A stretch of 64,000 nt of DNA from Eudromia elegans (taxonomy: Eukaryota; Chordata; Aves; Tinamiformes; Tinamidae): contig PTEX01000236.1 of NCBI GenBank assembly GCA_003342815.1, positions 248,001-312,000 of the forward strand, in the 5' to 3' direction. The notes beneath the pieces are model-generated. The model did not search any database. It was not told where the DNA came from and saw only the letters and a program-made list of their open reading frames with translations. Positions 36,091-48,511 of this stretch are shown here, one piece after another. Position 1 is the stretch's first letter. Each line of letters opens with the position of its first letter. A program made the translations under genes and the position numbers.

Positions 36091-36233
36091 CTTGCTGTTG
36101 TCCCATTCTTGAGTTTTCATCTGTGTGTGGATAAGCTCGTACGACGGCTCCATCGCATCCATATCGGGCTTGGGGTATCCAGGGATGACATTGTGCAGCT
36201 GGAACCCAAAGGTGAGCAGCCAGCTGTTGACAT
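36091..36233 (-). CDS. TENM4: Teneurin-4 small coding exon between Rhs core and C-terminal toxin-like domain
   Basis: This short exon would be missed by ORF length. Splice logic requires it: the upstream exon ends in phase 1 at MT-G, which does not join the frame of the last exon directly. The acceptor is CCTTCCAG|AT and the donor AGCAAG|GTGATC. It is 143 bases: two bases finishing Asp895, then 47 codons (896-942). The product is [20 protein letters not shown] followed by [20 protein letters not shown] and QEWDNSK. In teneurins this is the segment that threads out of the barrel and contributes to the antibiotic-binding-like (ABD) domain. The donor GTGATC is a weak match to consensus but joins cleanly to [11 protein letters not shown] in the last exon. 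Confidence 0.94.
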
Positions 36234-39200
36234 CTGGAAGGTAAGGGAAGCATAAATGAGTTTATCCGATCATTCAGGAAGGATGGATGGTTTGGCTGAA
36301 ACGAGGGGTGACTCCTTTGGGTGAATAACATCACGGCCTGCCCATGTTGGCATCCACTGCACCATGTTGATGCAGGAGGAGCACAAGCAGCAGAGCCATC
36401 CTGGGTGAATGGGAAGGGCCACCCAGTCCTCAAACCAGCTTTGAACACAGCAGCATTCCTCCTCCTGAGGCCTCTCAAAATGACTGCAAGATAAAGTGCA
36501 AATTTAGAGTCCTCTGAGCAGGAATACCCAGACATCCAGCACCATCCCACAAAGGATGTTCATGGAAGAGGCTCTGGACATACATTGCTCTTCTTTCCAT
36601 GACATCTTCATTCCAATCCTGAACTTCCCAATATTTTTTAATAAGAAACCATTGTTTGAATATTACACCAGTGTAACTTTTTAGATGTCAACTTTTACGG
36701 TAAGATTTAAAACCAGCCTCCATACTATATCATCAGGCTCTTCAAAGGAACTATGTCCACCCTAATAAATAAAACAGGACAGAGACCATTCCCTGGTTCT
36801 GAGGCACAGCTAGCAAGGCACATCTTAGGTCTACATTGCCAAATTCCTTTCCATCCCATCACATGGTGGATTTGGCCATAAGGCTTCCCCAGAGTCTGTG
36901 CTACTCTTAGCCATGCCCAGGAGGTCTCTAGGGTGGTGCTAGTTGACATTGGCCAAACCATGCCAGCAATAGGCTAAGTTTATACAGGGATGGGGGCCTC
37001 TCAGGAGTCCTAGGCATTTTGTATGTAATGGGATTGTGTTAGTGATTCCTCTGTTTCTAGCAGGATGTACGAGGGGTTTGTTTTTCATTTTGCTAAACTG
37101 AATTAACATTGCTGAGGTAGTCTGAAAAAGGGATCAGTTTAAAGAAGCAAACATGCTTCTTGGACTGCTATTTTTTTTCTTCTCCAACCCCCTTGAGCTT
37201 AAGTGAATGTTTTGAAGGGATGGTTGGAAAAGAAATTAGGGATGCAAATGGAAAATAAGGCATTTCCAGATGACTGGAGAGCGAGGAGCCAAACAAACAC
37301 ACTATCTGTTGCTTGTTTTCTTACAGGCCAAAATGTTGAGATTGGGCAGAGGTCCAAAAAGCCCTTGCAACAATCCATGTGGAAGGAGGAGGATTTCTGC
37401 AATAAAAACACTTCTGTTCACTCAATCTACAGATTGTTTTTTGAGTGTCTTTGATACACAGAGGTTGAGGGAGGGAAAGAAATTAAAGACTTGTTTGATT
37501 ATTTTTTTGCGTAGCGGTAAGCCAGCCTGCTTCCAAATCCTTCTCAAGTGAAATTAAGACCTTTGATGTACATATTGTGCACCAGGTGGTCAGGAGAACA
37601 AAGGAAACCAGTGAAGGTTGGCACTGGTGCTGGGAGCATTCTTTACAAATATTAAAAAGAGTACGGAGCAGGGATGCTGAACAGCAGAAAAATATGTAAC
37701 AGATCTGGAACAATTCAGTACAAACTGATTATTTTTTTTTGATACTTCTCAGCAAGCTGAGTTTCAAATCCTTTGCAAACAGAAGTTGTTCCTTTTTGGG
37801 AAAGGGTGTTGGAATATTCTGAATAAAAACGAAAAAAAAAGAAAGAACATGGGGAAGGAAGGCATGGAGTTAAGGGAACAGAGGGAAAAATATTAATTTG
37901 CCAAGAGGCAGCGACAACTTTTTTGACAGAAAAGTACATTTCACATCACAATTTTTTTTTTTCAGCTACAGTAACCCTGCCAACACATTTCACAGTAAAA
38001 TCATTTGAGGGCAAAGAAAAAGAGTGCTTAATGCAGACACATGTAATGGAAATGTCAGTTCAATCCATCAGGATTGCTGAAGCTGGCAGCCAAGCTCTGC
38101 GCCACGGAGTGTACAATTGCTAAAATATTCCTGCTTAACAATGGGCAAACCGTCAATACCGGTTTTCCTGCTTCCCCTCTGCGTGTTCCCAATTTGTACC
38201 TACACACTCAGGCTACTTGGAGCTGGGCCATTCGTCTGCCCTCTCGGAGCTGGGGTGCATGGAGGACAGCAGGTCCCAGCATGGGGAAGGAGGACGGCAC
38301 GTGGGGATATGTGGAATACAGGATCTCAGGCTAGGGCAGCTATTGCCTTCTCAGGATAAGGCATTTCCCCATGGCTATAGCTGGGTCCATGGGTAGCGGA
38401 GAGGACTCATGGCTAAATGTGTCTCCCAAACCAGCTGCCGTGTTCAACATTATATATATTATATATATATAACATATGTATGCAGTTGAGAACAGTTTAC
38501 ACAGCTGGCTTTTTGGTACAAAAATAGTTATACATTGGTACATGGTAAAAATGGTGAAAAACGATTATACGTTTCATAGAAAAATGATTATATGGCTTTT
38601 GCTAGGGGAAAAAATATCCCGAAGCAGCCTGATATAACAGCCCCTTCCTCCCAGCACAAGTCCATTTCTCATATGGTCTCATGTGCTAGGAGAGGAGAAA
38701 CTTAGAAAGCATATTTAGGATCTGTATTCTGCAATGATTGAAAATGGAATCTTTAAGGCCAATGTGGCAAATGGTTTGCTTGTTCCTAGGCAATTTTTGA
38801 ACTTTTATCCTATCCTGATCTGGGCAGAAAAAAAAAATCTGTTAATCTATCATTAAATGTCTATTCAAAGACCAGTTCAGTTCAAACTAGCAATTTCAAC
38901 TGAAGATACTTTGTTTTGATTATGATCTCTTAATTTTTCTTTTTCTGTTTTCTATAGCTAATCTCCACTAAAACTGAAAAACATGAAAACCAAAACCAAA
39001 ATTTCTTTCAATATATTTTAGAACTGGTCATTTGGACACTTTCAAGAGCTGTTTACAGGCTTCCTACTGCGAAATTTCTCAAGCTCAATCCTCTCCCACG
39101 AAGATATTCAGTTTTGATAAATGAGTATTTGTAAAAGAATTCCCTGCTGGCCAACACACAGGATCTTACTCTGCATCTTTTGGCTTATTTTACTTTCTTC

Positions 39201-40290
39201 CTGGCATCATCTCTTGAGCCCTGGAGAACAACAGCTTTTCATTAAAAAAAATACCCTATGATTATTGCAGAAGAACCTGAAAGCATAAATCCTAAAGGCT
39301 ATAAAAATCAAGTGCAATAAAATAACCCAGGGTTTTTATTTTGTAAAATTCCTTGCTCTCAGGCCAATATCAGAAGTCAGGGGAATGCAAATATTGTTGT
39401 CGAATATGGGAAAGTTGTGATGGATGCAATGGGATCATTCCTCTTAAGAGGAATGCACATTCAGTTTGTGATTGTGTCACCTGGTTTTCCAATAGGAAGC
39501 ATTTGGAAAAGAGCCGGACCAAGACAGTTGTCTACAACATCCCTATCAGTGTTGTGCAAAATATGAATATGGGAGGAACAGGTGGCACACAAAGTGATTT
39601 TTCTGTACACAAAAGATACAGAAGCATTATGTTAATGCCGTAAGAGGAAGTCCCAGGGGAAGTAGTTTGGAGTTTATGGCAAGCTGTGGGCTGGCTATGC
39701 CCTAAAACTTGTCTTTTAGGTTGAAAGCACCTGTTCTCATTGACTTTAATAGAAACCATTAATTCTGCAGAGCAGATTAACTTTGAAGTACGTTATTCCT
39801 GCAGTGTGCTTTGAAATGGCTGACTGTTATAAAAAGTTTAAGTCACTGTTGCCATTCTGCTAAAAGAAACCTGCAGGTCGTTTATTTAGTTGCAAATAAA
39901 TCTCTAGTCAAAACTGCGTAAACAGAGCCACATCCCTACAAAAGTGAAATGTTACCAGGGCATTAATTCCTAACTAAGCTTGGAATATTAAAAAAAAAAA
40001 AAAAAAAAGGAAAGAAAAAAAGAGCAATTGGAAGCAGAATAAAAAGAATAAGCAACGAGAAACGAAACAGAAATACTTTTGGGGATTGTAGTCTCCATCT
40101 ATGCCAACGAATTAAGCATGTCCTGGACCATTCACTGACTCTGAGGTCAAATGGGAGAGAAAAGCTTCTGCCCGTTTGTTAAATATTGGAAAACCTCATG
40201 ACAATGTGGGTACCAAGAGAGCAAAACTCATCACTGATGGTGGGCTAGAAACCAGACTGCCAATATTGTAATTAATTTAAAAAGTCTTAC
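36234..40290 (-). other. TENM4: TENM4 intron (4.1 kb, phase 1)
   Basis: The donor GTAAGA is at 40290 and the acceptor TTCCAG at 36234. It contains a TA-rich run at 38447-38475 and an A-rich tract near 39990-40022. Nothing else was recognised. Confidence 0.9.
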
Positions 40291-41905
40291 CTGTCATGTA
40301 ACACTTGATATCCTGAGAGTTGCTAATAGGGTTGTTGTTTTTGAACATGTATAGGTTGAAAGGCATAATGTTATTGCTACTCAGATGCTTCCACATATCG
40401 TGGTCTGGACTTGTCCATCGACCTGCTAAAACATCATAGTCTCTCCGTCCCATGTGGATAAGCTTCGTGAGGGGATCATACAGTCCTCCATGGTAGCCAA
40501 TGATGATCTGGAAGTTGGGATTGGTGTCCATATAGATCTCCCCATAAGCTGTGTAGAGTATCTGCTTAATCATTAAGCCAGTCCCACTGAAGACAGCCAA
40601 AGGGGTTCCAATGTTATCGCAGGCAATGTAGAATTCATCTCCGCTGCTGAGCTCCATTGCAAAGAGGTGGCCTTGGAGGTCATAGTAGAGGGAGGTAATC
40701 TCAGAGCTTGAATGATTGTATAAGTGGGTGACCTTGGTTGGGTTGGTCAGGTCTGCGTAGAAGAACTGCAGGTGATGGCCGTGGCTGGTCTTGCTGGAGA
40801 CTCGCCTTCCCAGGCCATCATAGCGATACTTCACGCTCCACCCACTAGCTTTGTTGTAGGCTTTGATGAGCAGGCCAGCTGAGTTGTACTCAAAAAGATC
40901 ATTGCCCCTTTGCTTTAGGAAGCCATCCTCATCCATTTTGTACTGCACATCTCCCAGTCTTGTAATCCGGTCTCTGAGGTCATACCTGAGCGGTGTAAGG
41001 CGGGCACTGTTCCCCGGACTCAACAAATGGAGATTTCCATTGAGGTCGTAGCTGTAACGCCAGAGTGGCTTGTCATTGATAGACACTGTCTGTAACTGGC
41101 CATCAGCATCATACTCATATGAATATCTAGTCGTGTTTGCATAAGGGCCAACCTTCAACTCTTTCTTAACAACTCTCCCCATGTTATCATACTGCACAGT
41201 CATCCAGTACATGAGGGACCGGAATATCTCATACTGGACCTCCTTCATCCTGCCATAGGCATCGAAATGTTTAGTGTGAGTCATGACAGCCGTGGTAATA
41301 ATCTGGTTGATATCATAGTAAATGACACCAAATTTACCAAATTGCTCAGTTTTGCCTGACACGTCATCATACCTATATAGGTCAATGGGTAACGGTGTCT
41401 CGTTGATCACCGCTTGCATGCTCGTCACCCGAAAGCTGTTATCATAATTATAGTCAAATCGTGCATTCACCATGCCCTCCTCAGTGAAACGGAAGATCTG
41501 TCTGTCTATAAGGGGGCCTATCTGCCTATATCGGATCGTACACGTGAACCCTTCGTTCTGCAGGTTTATTGTTTTTAGCATGCCAGCAGTTTCGTCGTAG
41601 GTGAAGCTGATCTTCGTGGTGTCGTAGAGCATCTCCGCTAACTTGGACAACTTTCCGTACTTGTAGATGACACGTCTCCCTGTCCCCAAGTACAAAGTGT
41701 GGAGGAGTTGCTCATCCTCCGTGAAATCCTGAATTACGGAGGCGTTGCCTTCTGGAGGCCGGTAGATGTTCCTGTAGTAACCAATGGAACGAATGGTTTC
41801 CAAAGTCTGCCGGGCAACGTTGGGCATGGTCACCGATGACAAACGGTCGTTCTTATCAAACTCAAAGATGTACTGTCGCTGGCTGTGAAGGAGCAGCACC
41901 ATGGA
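40291..41905 (-). CDS. TENM4: Teneurin-4 large coding exon: YD-repeat barrel and Rhs core
   Basis: This 1,615-base exon encodes residues 357-894 plus one base of codon 895. The acceptor is CCTCCAG|TCC and the donor GACAG|GTAAGA. It carries most of the YD repeats in view, for example [44 protein letters not shown] and [10 protein letters not shown]. These form the barrel shell that teneurins share with bacterial Rhs and TcC proteins. Near its end, at about 40500-40400, is the Rhs-repeat-associated core signature, [18 protein letters not shown] followed by [10 protein letters not shown]. In bacterial relatives this region precedes a self-cleaved toxin; in teneurins it leads into the internal linker. 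Sequons NAS, NET, NTT and NHS are present. No stop or frameshift interrupts the exon. Confidence 0.97.
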
Positions 41906-42849
41906 CTGGAGGGGAGGAAGAAGAGATCAGATTATTTTCCTCGTTTTCAGGTAGGATTATTCTCAACTCTCACAAAGACAAGAGTATTCATGAGAGTAGT
42001 TTGCAGCTACCAAGTGACAGGAACAGGGGACCTGCGAAACAGAGGTCACTGAGTGACAAAAATGTGGTGAGTCACAACCTGCCCACTTGACATATTTGTT
42101 CATCTCTTCAACCACTGCTTCGCGGTCTCCTTTGTAGCTTTTCAGTGTCAGCTCTTTGTGACCTGAATTCTTAGTTTGTTTGCATTGCTACAGCATGTCA
42201 CCAATCCAAAGAGCAAGAGAAACGAGACGGATCATCTCCACAGTCATAAGATTAAATAGTGAGAGCTATGCAGTTGCACAGCACATCACGTATCCCTAAG
42301 CAGGAGCAGGTCAGAGGAAAAGGCACTTAATGCCAGAAGTAGGTTTAAGTTTAGAATGTTCAGTTGTTAGAATTAATTCCACGTAGCCACCTCTGCCCAA
42401 ATTCCCCTTGCCAATAGCTTCTATGGATTAAATAAATAAAATTAGTACAACTACTCAAACAAGGTTTGAAAAAGTGCCCCCATGACGCCTTTCAATACCC
42501 AGCTAACTCTGTGTGTCTGCATATCTGCTATTACTCCCTTACTACAAACTTGTGCCAACATGCTTAACTTATTTGTCCCTTTTTTCCTGCACAAGAATCC
42601 ACACAGATTATCTAACACAAGGTGCAAGCCAATGCTTTTTGTCTTTTAAAAGCTATGCTACTTTAGCTTCCTTAAACTGCTTTAGCGATAGGCCCTATGC
42701 AATACTCAGAAATAAAAAATTCTAGACCATAGATGTAACACATGGATTCATAGGACGCCGCACTGAAATCTTAGGAAGAAAGCACATTTGTACTCCCTGG
42801 GAAGCTAAGATTGCAGAGCTGTCACCACCCCTAAAAAGATGGCGTTTAC
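41906..42849 (-). other. TENM4: TENM4 intron (0.94 kb, phase 0)
   Basis: The shortest intron in the window, with donor GTAAAC and acceptor CCCTCCAG. I see no repeat or other feature in it. Confidence 0.92.
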
Positions 42850-43146
42850 CTTCTCCAAGTAAGTGTAGCTCCAGGATTTCCCATCAGCAAAGATCCTGGA
42901 GACAATTCTGCCCGACTGATCATACTCCATCCTTTCCGACATGGTGCCCCTTTGAATCCCAGCAATGTGTCCTCCTGGGGAATAGGTCACGTTGACCCCA
43001 TTCAGTCTGCTGCTGGGTGACCAGAGGCTGGGCCTCCCTGCCTGGTCATAGAGGATGCGGAGTGTGAACTTGCGGTGGTCGTCGTAGATTTTCTCCGTTC
43101 TGGTCACACGATCGAAATCAAGGGACAGCAGGTTTCTATTGTGAAC
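42850..43146 (-). CDS. TENM4: Teneurin-4 coding exon, YD repeats
   Basis: The exon is 297 bases, exactly 99 codons (residues 258-356), phase 0 at both ends, flanked by CCCTAG|G and GAAG|GTAAAC. It reads [20 protein letters not shown], then [18 protein letters not shown], then [20 protein letters not shown]. The YDQAGR and YDQSGR strings are textbook YD-repeat cores. One sequon is visible, NVT in GVNVTYSP. It is the only exon in the window whose removal would leave the frame intact, although skipping would take out barrel strands and there is no sign here that it happens. Confidence 0.95.
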
Positions 43147-45717
43147 CTAGGGGAAGGAGATGGAGAATTAGCAAGATGTAAATGCTTTAAGTTACAAGGA
43201 TTCTTTCACCAAACACCTTTTAGGTCACTCTGAACAGTATACAATGCATTCACTGCCTCTGGATAAGAATTTCAAACTAACTCTGCTTCTATTGACTTCA
43301 TTGAGGCAGCCAAATAGCAGGTACTTCTGCAAACATTACTGTGGTTAAGGTATACATCCCAAACCTGGGTTTATGTGATACAGACCTAGATGAAGGTATA
43401 ATGGCAAATCGCTGAATGAAATAACTGCAGCTTATTCTGCCTCTTACACCTGGATATGCCAATCTTTTGCTTTCATAGATGTCAAAAATAATACTTTCTG
43501 GAAAAAAAAAAAGGTGGCTGTTGTGGCAACACAGTTGAAGAGCAAAGCTAGCTGAAAAGCAAAGCTTTCCTCTAAGCTTGCTGAACATACTGCATGCACT
43601 AGGGGTGAAGTCTTTCACCTAAGGTGAAACACAGAGGCCTTGACCAATGCAGGTGTTGCAGAGAGCAGGAACCTCTGTGTGAGGGCTGGAGTTTTAGCTT
43701 CATTGTCCTGGGGTTATTCGGTGCTGGGTAATTACACTCCTGTTGCCTCCACTGCCCCTGCCTTTCCAGAGATCAAAGGCATCTACTTCAAAGGTAGGAG
43801 CAGAGAAACATTTTGATTCAGGGGTTGTAGAGCACACAGCATTACAACCAGGAACTGATAGTACAACCTGTGGTTAGCCTCATGTGCAAGCAGCCTTATA
43901 AAACACGAGCACAGCACCCAAGTGCTGTGCCTAGACAAGAAAACCAAACCAAACACCATATTTTTGAGATATGTGGTAGCACCTGAGAATGAAACAGCAA
44001 AGAAAGAGAGAAAGGATGTGGCAGAGCCAGCAGGGAAGTGATATGCTGAGTGCCCTGTCATCCTGGAGGGCTCAGGAGAGGGCTGAGGTCAGAAGAAGCA
44101 AAAGCATGGCTAAAAAATGTGGGACCAAACTGAGGGCATTCATGGTCAGTTGAGAAATAAGGAGCAAGAGCAAGATGATGTTATCAGAAAGATGGTGCGA
44201 GAGGAGGCAAGTGCAAAGATGAGTTCCAGTATCTGAAGAACAAAAAGCAGGCATGACTCAAGGAAAGAAACAGCATGGAAATGCAGATAATGCTCAAATA
44301 CACAGCAGAGTTTGAAATAAAATGCAAATGGGTAACAGGAAAAAGAAGAAAACAGCTAAAAACCCGCTGCAACAAGCAAGGAGGGAAATAATTTAAAAAG
44401 TATCAAAACTCAAATGCAGATGCACGGATATAACCAACAGAGCATTTTTCAATAAAAAGATATATATATATATTTATTATTATTATTTTTTTCCAAGAAG
44501 GAATAACATCTGTGCCTTCCACCTATTCCCATGTGCTATTCCCATACGCGGAGCATGCCCAGCCCAGCAGCTGCAGCTTGTTGTGCTGGTGCCTGCCAGG
44601 AGAGCTGCAGAGAGCTCCTGCCAGACCGGGACTGTAACCCAGGCTGCTCCATAAGCCAAGAGCTGTGCCATTCTCCATGCAGGAAGGACCAAATAACAAG
44701 TCCCCAGATAGTTCTGAAGCTCGGTCCAAATCTCTCTATGCTGTTATTGGTGCCCTAAGTCATTCCACCTGCCCCTGCTCCCTGGTAAGGGGCTTCTGCT
44801 GGACTAGTTGGAACCAGCCTCTCTTTTTATGATTTTTTTTAACCGTTTGTTTTCTCCTGATCTCTCTGTGAAATCTCCCTTCTCTCTGCAGTGCTGACAG
44901 CCTCCTCCAAGGTGACAGGCACCATGAACCCTATGCTCCAAAGCAGCCTCTCAGCAGGGTCTAACTCTTTTCATCCTTGCTCAAGGACATGCCTTGAAGC
45001 AGAGGGAATTTTCTGCTGAAGCAGTGACAGGGCTGCAGGCTGGGTCCAACATGCAAGTTTTATGGTGAGCAGCTAAACAAGGTACCATCCTACATCCTGG
45101 GGTCTTTATCCCGGAAAGGCCTCTGAAAAGCTCCTGGAAAAGGTTTTGGCCCCTCAGAGCACTTGACAGAACCTGTGCACAGTGCAGGACTAAGCCAGGG
45201 TCAATTTAACCCCCCAGTTCTCAGTGTACTTGACCTCCCATCCATAATGTGAGAGACTAAATATAACTCCAAACTCATATATCACAGCAGATCCATTTGC
45301 TACCTTTGCTTGCTGTAATGCAGGCACTAGAGTCAGAAGACAACCAACCCACTTGATAGCATCTCTGACTTCTCCTGTGCCTCGTTTTGCTCTCTATTAG
45401 CTTAAATTAGAATAAAACGACAACCACATGTCCCTGGGTGCTCAAGAGGTACAAAGCACAGAAAATGAGGATCTCTTATGAATATGTTGTGGCAACCTTC
45501 TGCAGAAGATCTTTGACAGTAGTTCTGCAATGAGACCTACCAGAGTCAATGACATCCCGCTGGCAAACAGCTGCCTATGAAGGTATTTCCCCAGGGAATT
45601 GATAGTGTTACTGGGGTGGCCATATCCAGTCCTAGATTGATTACAGATTCAGAGGATAAGGTCCTCCTTAGCCAAGCCACCAGAAATGGCTAGAGGCATA
45701 TATCAGGAGATCTCTCC

Positions 45718-45860
45718 AGTCACAGAATTATAGAATCATTATGGTTGGAAAAGACCTTCCTGATTATCAAGCCCAACCATAAACTCATCACCACCATGAC
45801 TACTAACCCATGTCCCTCATCTACACATTTCTTGAAATGCTGCTGTTCTGGGGCGTGGCT
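45718..45860 (-). mobile_element. CR1 LINE 3' tail
   Basis: TCACAGAATTATAGAATCAT, then TATGGTTGGAAAAGACCTTC, CAAGCCCAACCATAAACTCA and CCCATGTCCCTCATCTACAC, is the CR1 3' end in reverse orientation, with the terminal ATTCTATGA-like repeat at the left. It is the best-preserved CR1 copy in the window and lies in the same orientation as TENM4. Confidence 0.9.
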
Positions 45861-47207
45861 GAGACAACAACTATTGACATCACTGTTAATCTGATGCTCA
45901 AGTCAAGGTAAAAAAGAAGGTAATTACAAGGGGAACTTCCAGGGCTAAATAAATAAAACAGCTGAGCCATCAGCTCTGTCTCTGTCGGCTGTCCTGCTTG
46001 CTCCACAGATCATTTTAGATCCTCCTTTCCTCCTTTCCATCCTTTACATCCATGAAAAATTCATGTTAAAAAAGAAAAGAAAAGGAAAGAAAAAAAAGGA
46101 GTGTTGCTCCTTGGGGTAGAGTCTGCCTAATGCTTTCAGTGTGGATGGAGCCTGTGTGTGATGCTTGCCCATGATGGGCTACCAACACATGGACACTTCT
46201 CTGTTGGGTGGATTAGACCATCACAACTTTTACCAGGCCCATGCAGGACAGGAGAAGGGAAAGGGGCTGCTTTAATGTATTTGTGTTGGTTTTTTGCTAC
46301 AGTTGCTCCTTTCCTTTTGTCCTTGCAGAAAGTCCTGCCTCGTGTCATAGCCCCACTGTAGATAAATGCATGCTGATGAGCAACCCTCTTCCCCTTGCTG
46401 CAGGTGGCCTTGCTGCTCTCTCAAACTGGCAGTGGGGTGAGAGGGAACCTCTTGATACACTCCCATATGGTAGAAAAATAACAAAGTTTCCCAAAATGAA
46501 CAAAATCACGCTCAGCTGAACATCCCTAAGTTTCTTCCTTGCTAGAGAAAGTGATAATTACTGGAACGAGGGGACAGGAGATGATTATATATGGAGAATA
46601 TGTTAAATACAGGCAATCCCCAGGGAGGCAATTAGCACCTTGCAGATTTACATCTGTGGGGTGCAGATGCTGCTACACAGGTACAGAAAGGCAACCTAGA
46701 ACTTCTCGTACACCCTCAGCCACTTTGAACCCCAGAATGAAGCCATAGCCAAACCCCTCAATAAGGTAAGATACTCTTCTACTTCACTAGATGGGTCTGG
46801 ACAGTCTCAAAATGTGAATAAATGCCAGCACATTTACAGGAACATCAGGAACCTGCCAGAAAAATCATTTTGCAAGTGCTTTTGTGAATGCAGCACAACA
46901 TAAAACAAAGGCACATTCTGTCTTTGAGAGAATCAGTTGTGAAGATTTTGGAAGATAAAGCTGGCATGGGCAGCTGAGCTGCAGCTAAAAGTGTGGAAAC
47001 TGCTTTGAACACCAAATAGCTGTGAGACAGCTGCAGATTTCAGAAGCCTTTCAGAGACAGACTTGTCTGGTAATTCATTGGTTATTAAAATAGAAAGAAA
47101 AACTCAAAAATCGAGCAAGAAAGTTGATGCCAGCTGATTTGTAGGCATACAGCAGTTCTCAGTGAAGGAGCAGCCTCCAGCTTCACTACTGCTTGCATAG
47201 GTTTGCT

Positions 47208-47210
<3 letters not shown>

Positions 47211-47251
<41 letters not shown>
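47211..47251. repeat. Trinucleotide array (AAT)n
   Basis: About 13 pure AAT units in an intron of the gene; likely polymorphic in length. Confidence 0.97.
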
Positions 47252-48275
47252 GTAAAAGAGCAAGTGTGTGAGGAAGAGCAAGTATGCAAGAGGGCAGTAA
47301 TATTTGGTAAGTGGGAGTAAAGACAGGGAAAATTTGCACCAAGGACTGGGAAATACATATTGTGAAGCCTGTGCGCTAATATTTACAGCTTAGGTGGGAA
47401 TAAGTAGCTCCAGCCATTGTGTTATGGTGGCATCACGCAGTATTGAGGGTTTCTCTCGCAGGGTGTGAACTTGCCAGGTGCTGAGAAGGCTCCTAGAAGC
47501 TGCTCCCAAGCCTGCAGTGCTGAGAGTGGCAAGTGCAGCATGCCTGTGCAGCCCTGGCTGCTATGGCAGTGTCACCAGCCCTGCCAGCTGTGAGCAGAGG
47601 ACTTGCAGGCGTATGGAGGAAGGGCTTTGAGCCGCCCTCACAGTGCACTGTGTGCAACAGTGTGTTCAAAGCACAGCAGTCTCGAGAGCAGGATGGAGCA
47701 CACGTCCCTGGAGGATAGGGTACCACCAGGCTGCAGCTACTTCTAACATGTCCCCTTGGGGAACAACTGCAAGCACAAGGCAATGCTCTGCAATCGCAGG
47801 TTCCTCCAGATGAGCAAGTTTAAGGAGCCCAGCAATTTTTTCCTGAATCTGCTCAAAAAGCACTAACTTTCTGTGCTCAGGTGTGTACTATTGCCAGCAG
47901 AGCAGGTACAAAATATCTACTCTCAGTGGAGCATTTGCTTCATGATTATGTTCCTCCCTTCCATGCTTAGGCAGCCTGACATGGTAGTTGAACCTGCAGT
48001 GTCTAGAGGGAGGTCACATGTTGACAAGGACATGGAGGACTCACAGGAGAATCATCAACACTATTTGTGACGGCTGAGAGCACCAGCACAGAGGAAGATA
48101 CAAGGATATCTTTGAGTCATACAGGTTGTGTCAATGAGAATAAACAGGCACTACTCTGTGCTGCAGCCTCATCTCCGTTGAGGTGTCAGAAATGAGCTCT
48201 GTCCCCTTCTGTCATGAGATGGAGGATTGGCAAAACAGGAGATCGAGACCCAAAGTGCTCACACTTCCCACTTAC

Positions 48276-48511
48276 CCTTAGCCGACGTCCAAAGACAGTG
48301 ACCTGCCCCCTTGCTTGCTCCTTCCTCTGTCTCCACTCAACCAGGTTGAGGCCGTTGTCGATGGGCAGGGTCACGTTCCTCTTCCCCACGGTGGGGTTAA
48401 CTGTGCCCGCCAGCAGATGTGGCTCGGTTTGCAGGGCCACCTCCATGCCATTAGCTAGCATCAGTCTGAGAGAGCCATCGGCACCAATGTAGTAGCTGTT
48501 TCGGACTTGGT
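48276..48511 (-). CDS. TENM4: Teneurin-4 coding exon, YD-repeat shell
   Basis: The exon is 236 bases: two bases finishing Asp179, then 78 codons (residues 180-257), ending in phase 0. The acceptor is GTCTTCAG|AC after a pyrimidine-rich run; an AT-dinucleotide run lies just upstream in the intron. The donor is AAGG|GTAAGTG. The product reads [20 protein letters not shown] and then [16 protein letters not shown], a segment very strongly conserved among teneurins. One sequon is seen (NVT in KRNVTLP). The exon ends FGRRLR and splices to [10 protein letters not shown]. Confidence 0.94.

Larger units (their letters stand above)
43147..48275 (-). other. TENM4: TENM4 intron (5.1 kb, phase 0)
   Basis: The donor GTAAGT is at 48275 and the acceptor CCCCTAG at 43147. 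It holds a CR1 3' tail at 45718-45860, an AAT array at 47211-47251, a TA/TTA run near 44460-44490, and an A/G-rich run near 46068-46102. No additional exon is evident. Confidence 0.9.

Noticed and set aside
36020..36550. 176-codon minus-strand ORF
   Set aside because: A different frame running over the true small exon at 36091-36233; its own product has no teneurin features.
40863..41051. Plus-strand ORF inside the large exon
   Set aside because: Antisense shadow of conserved coding sequence.
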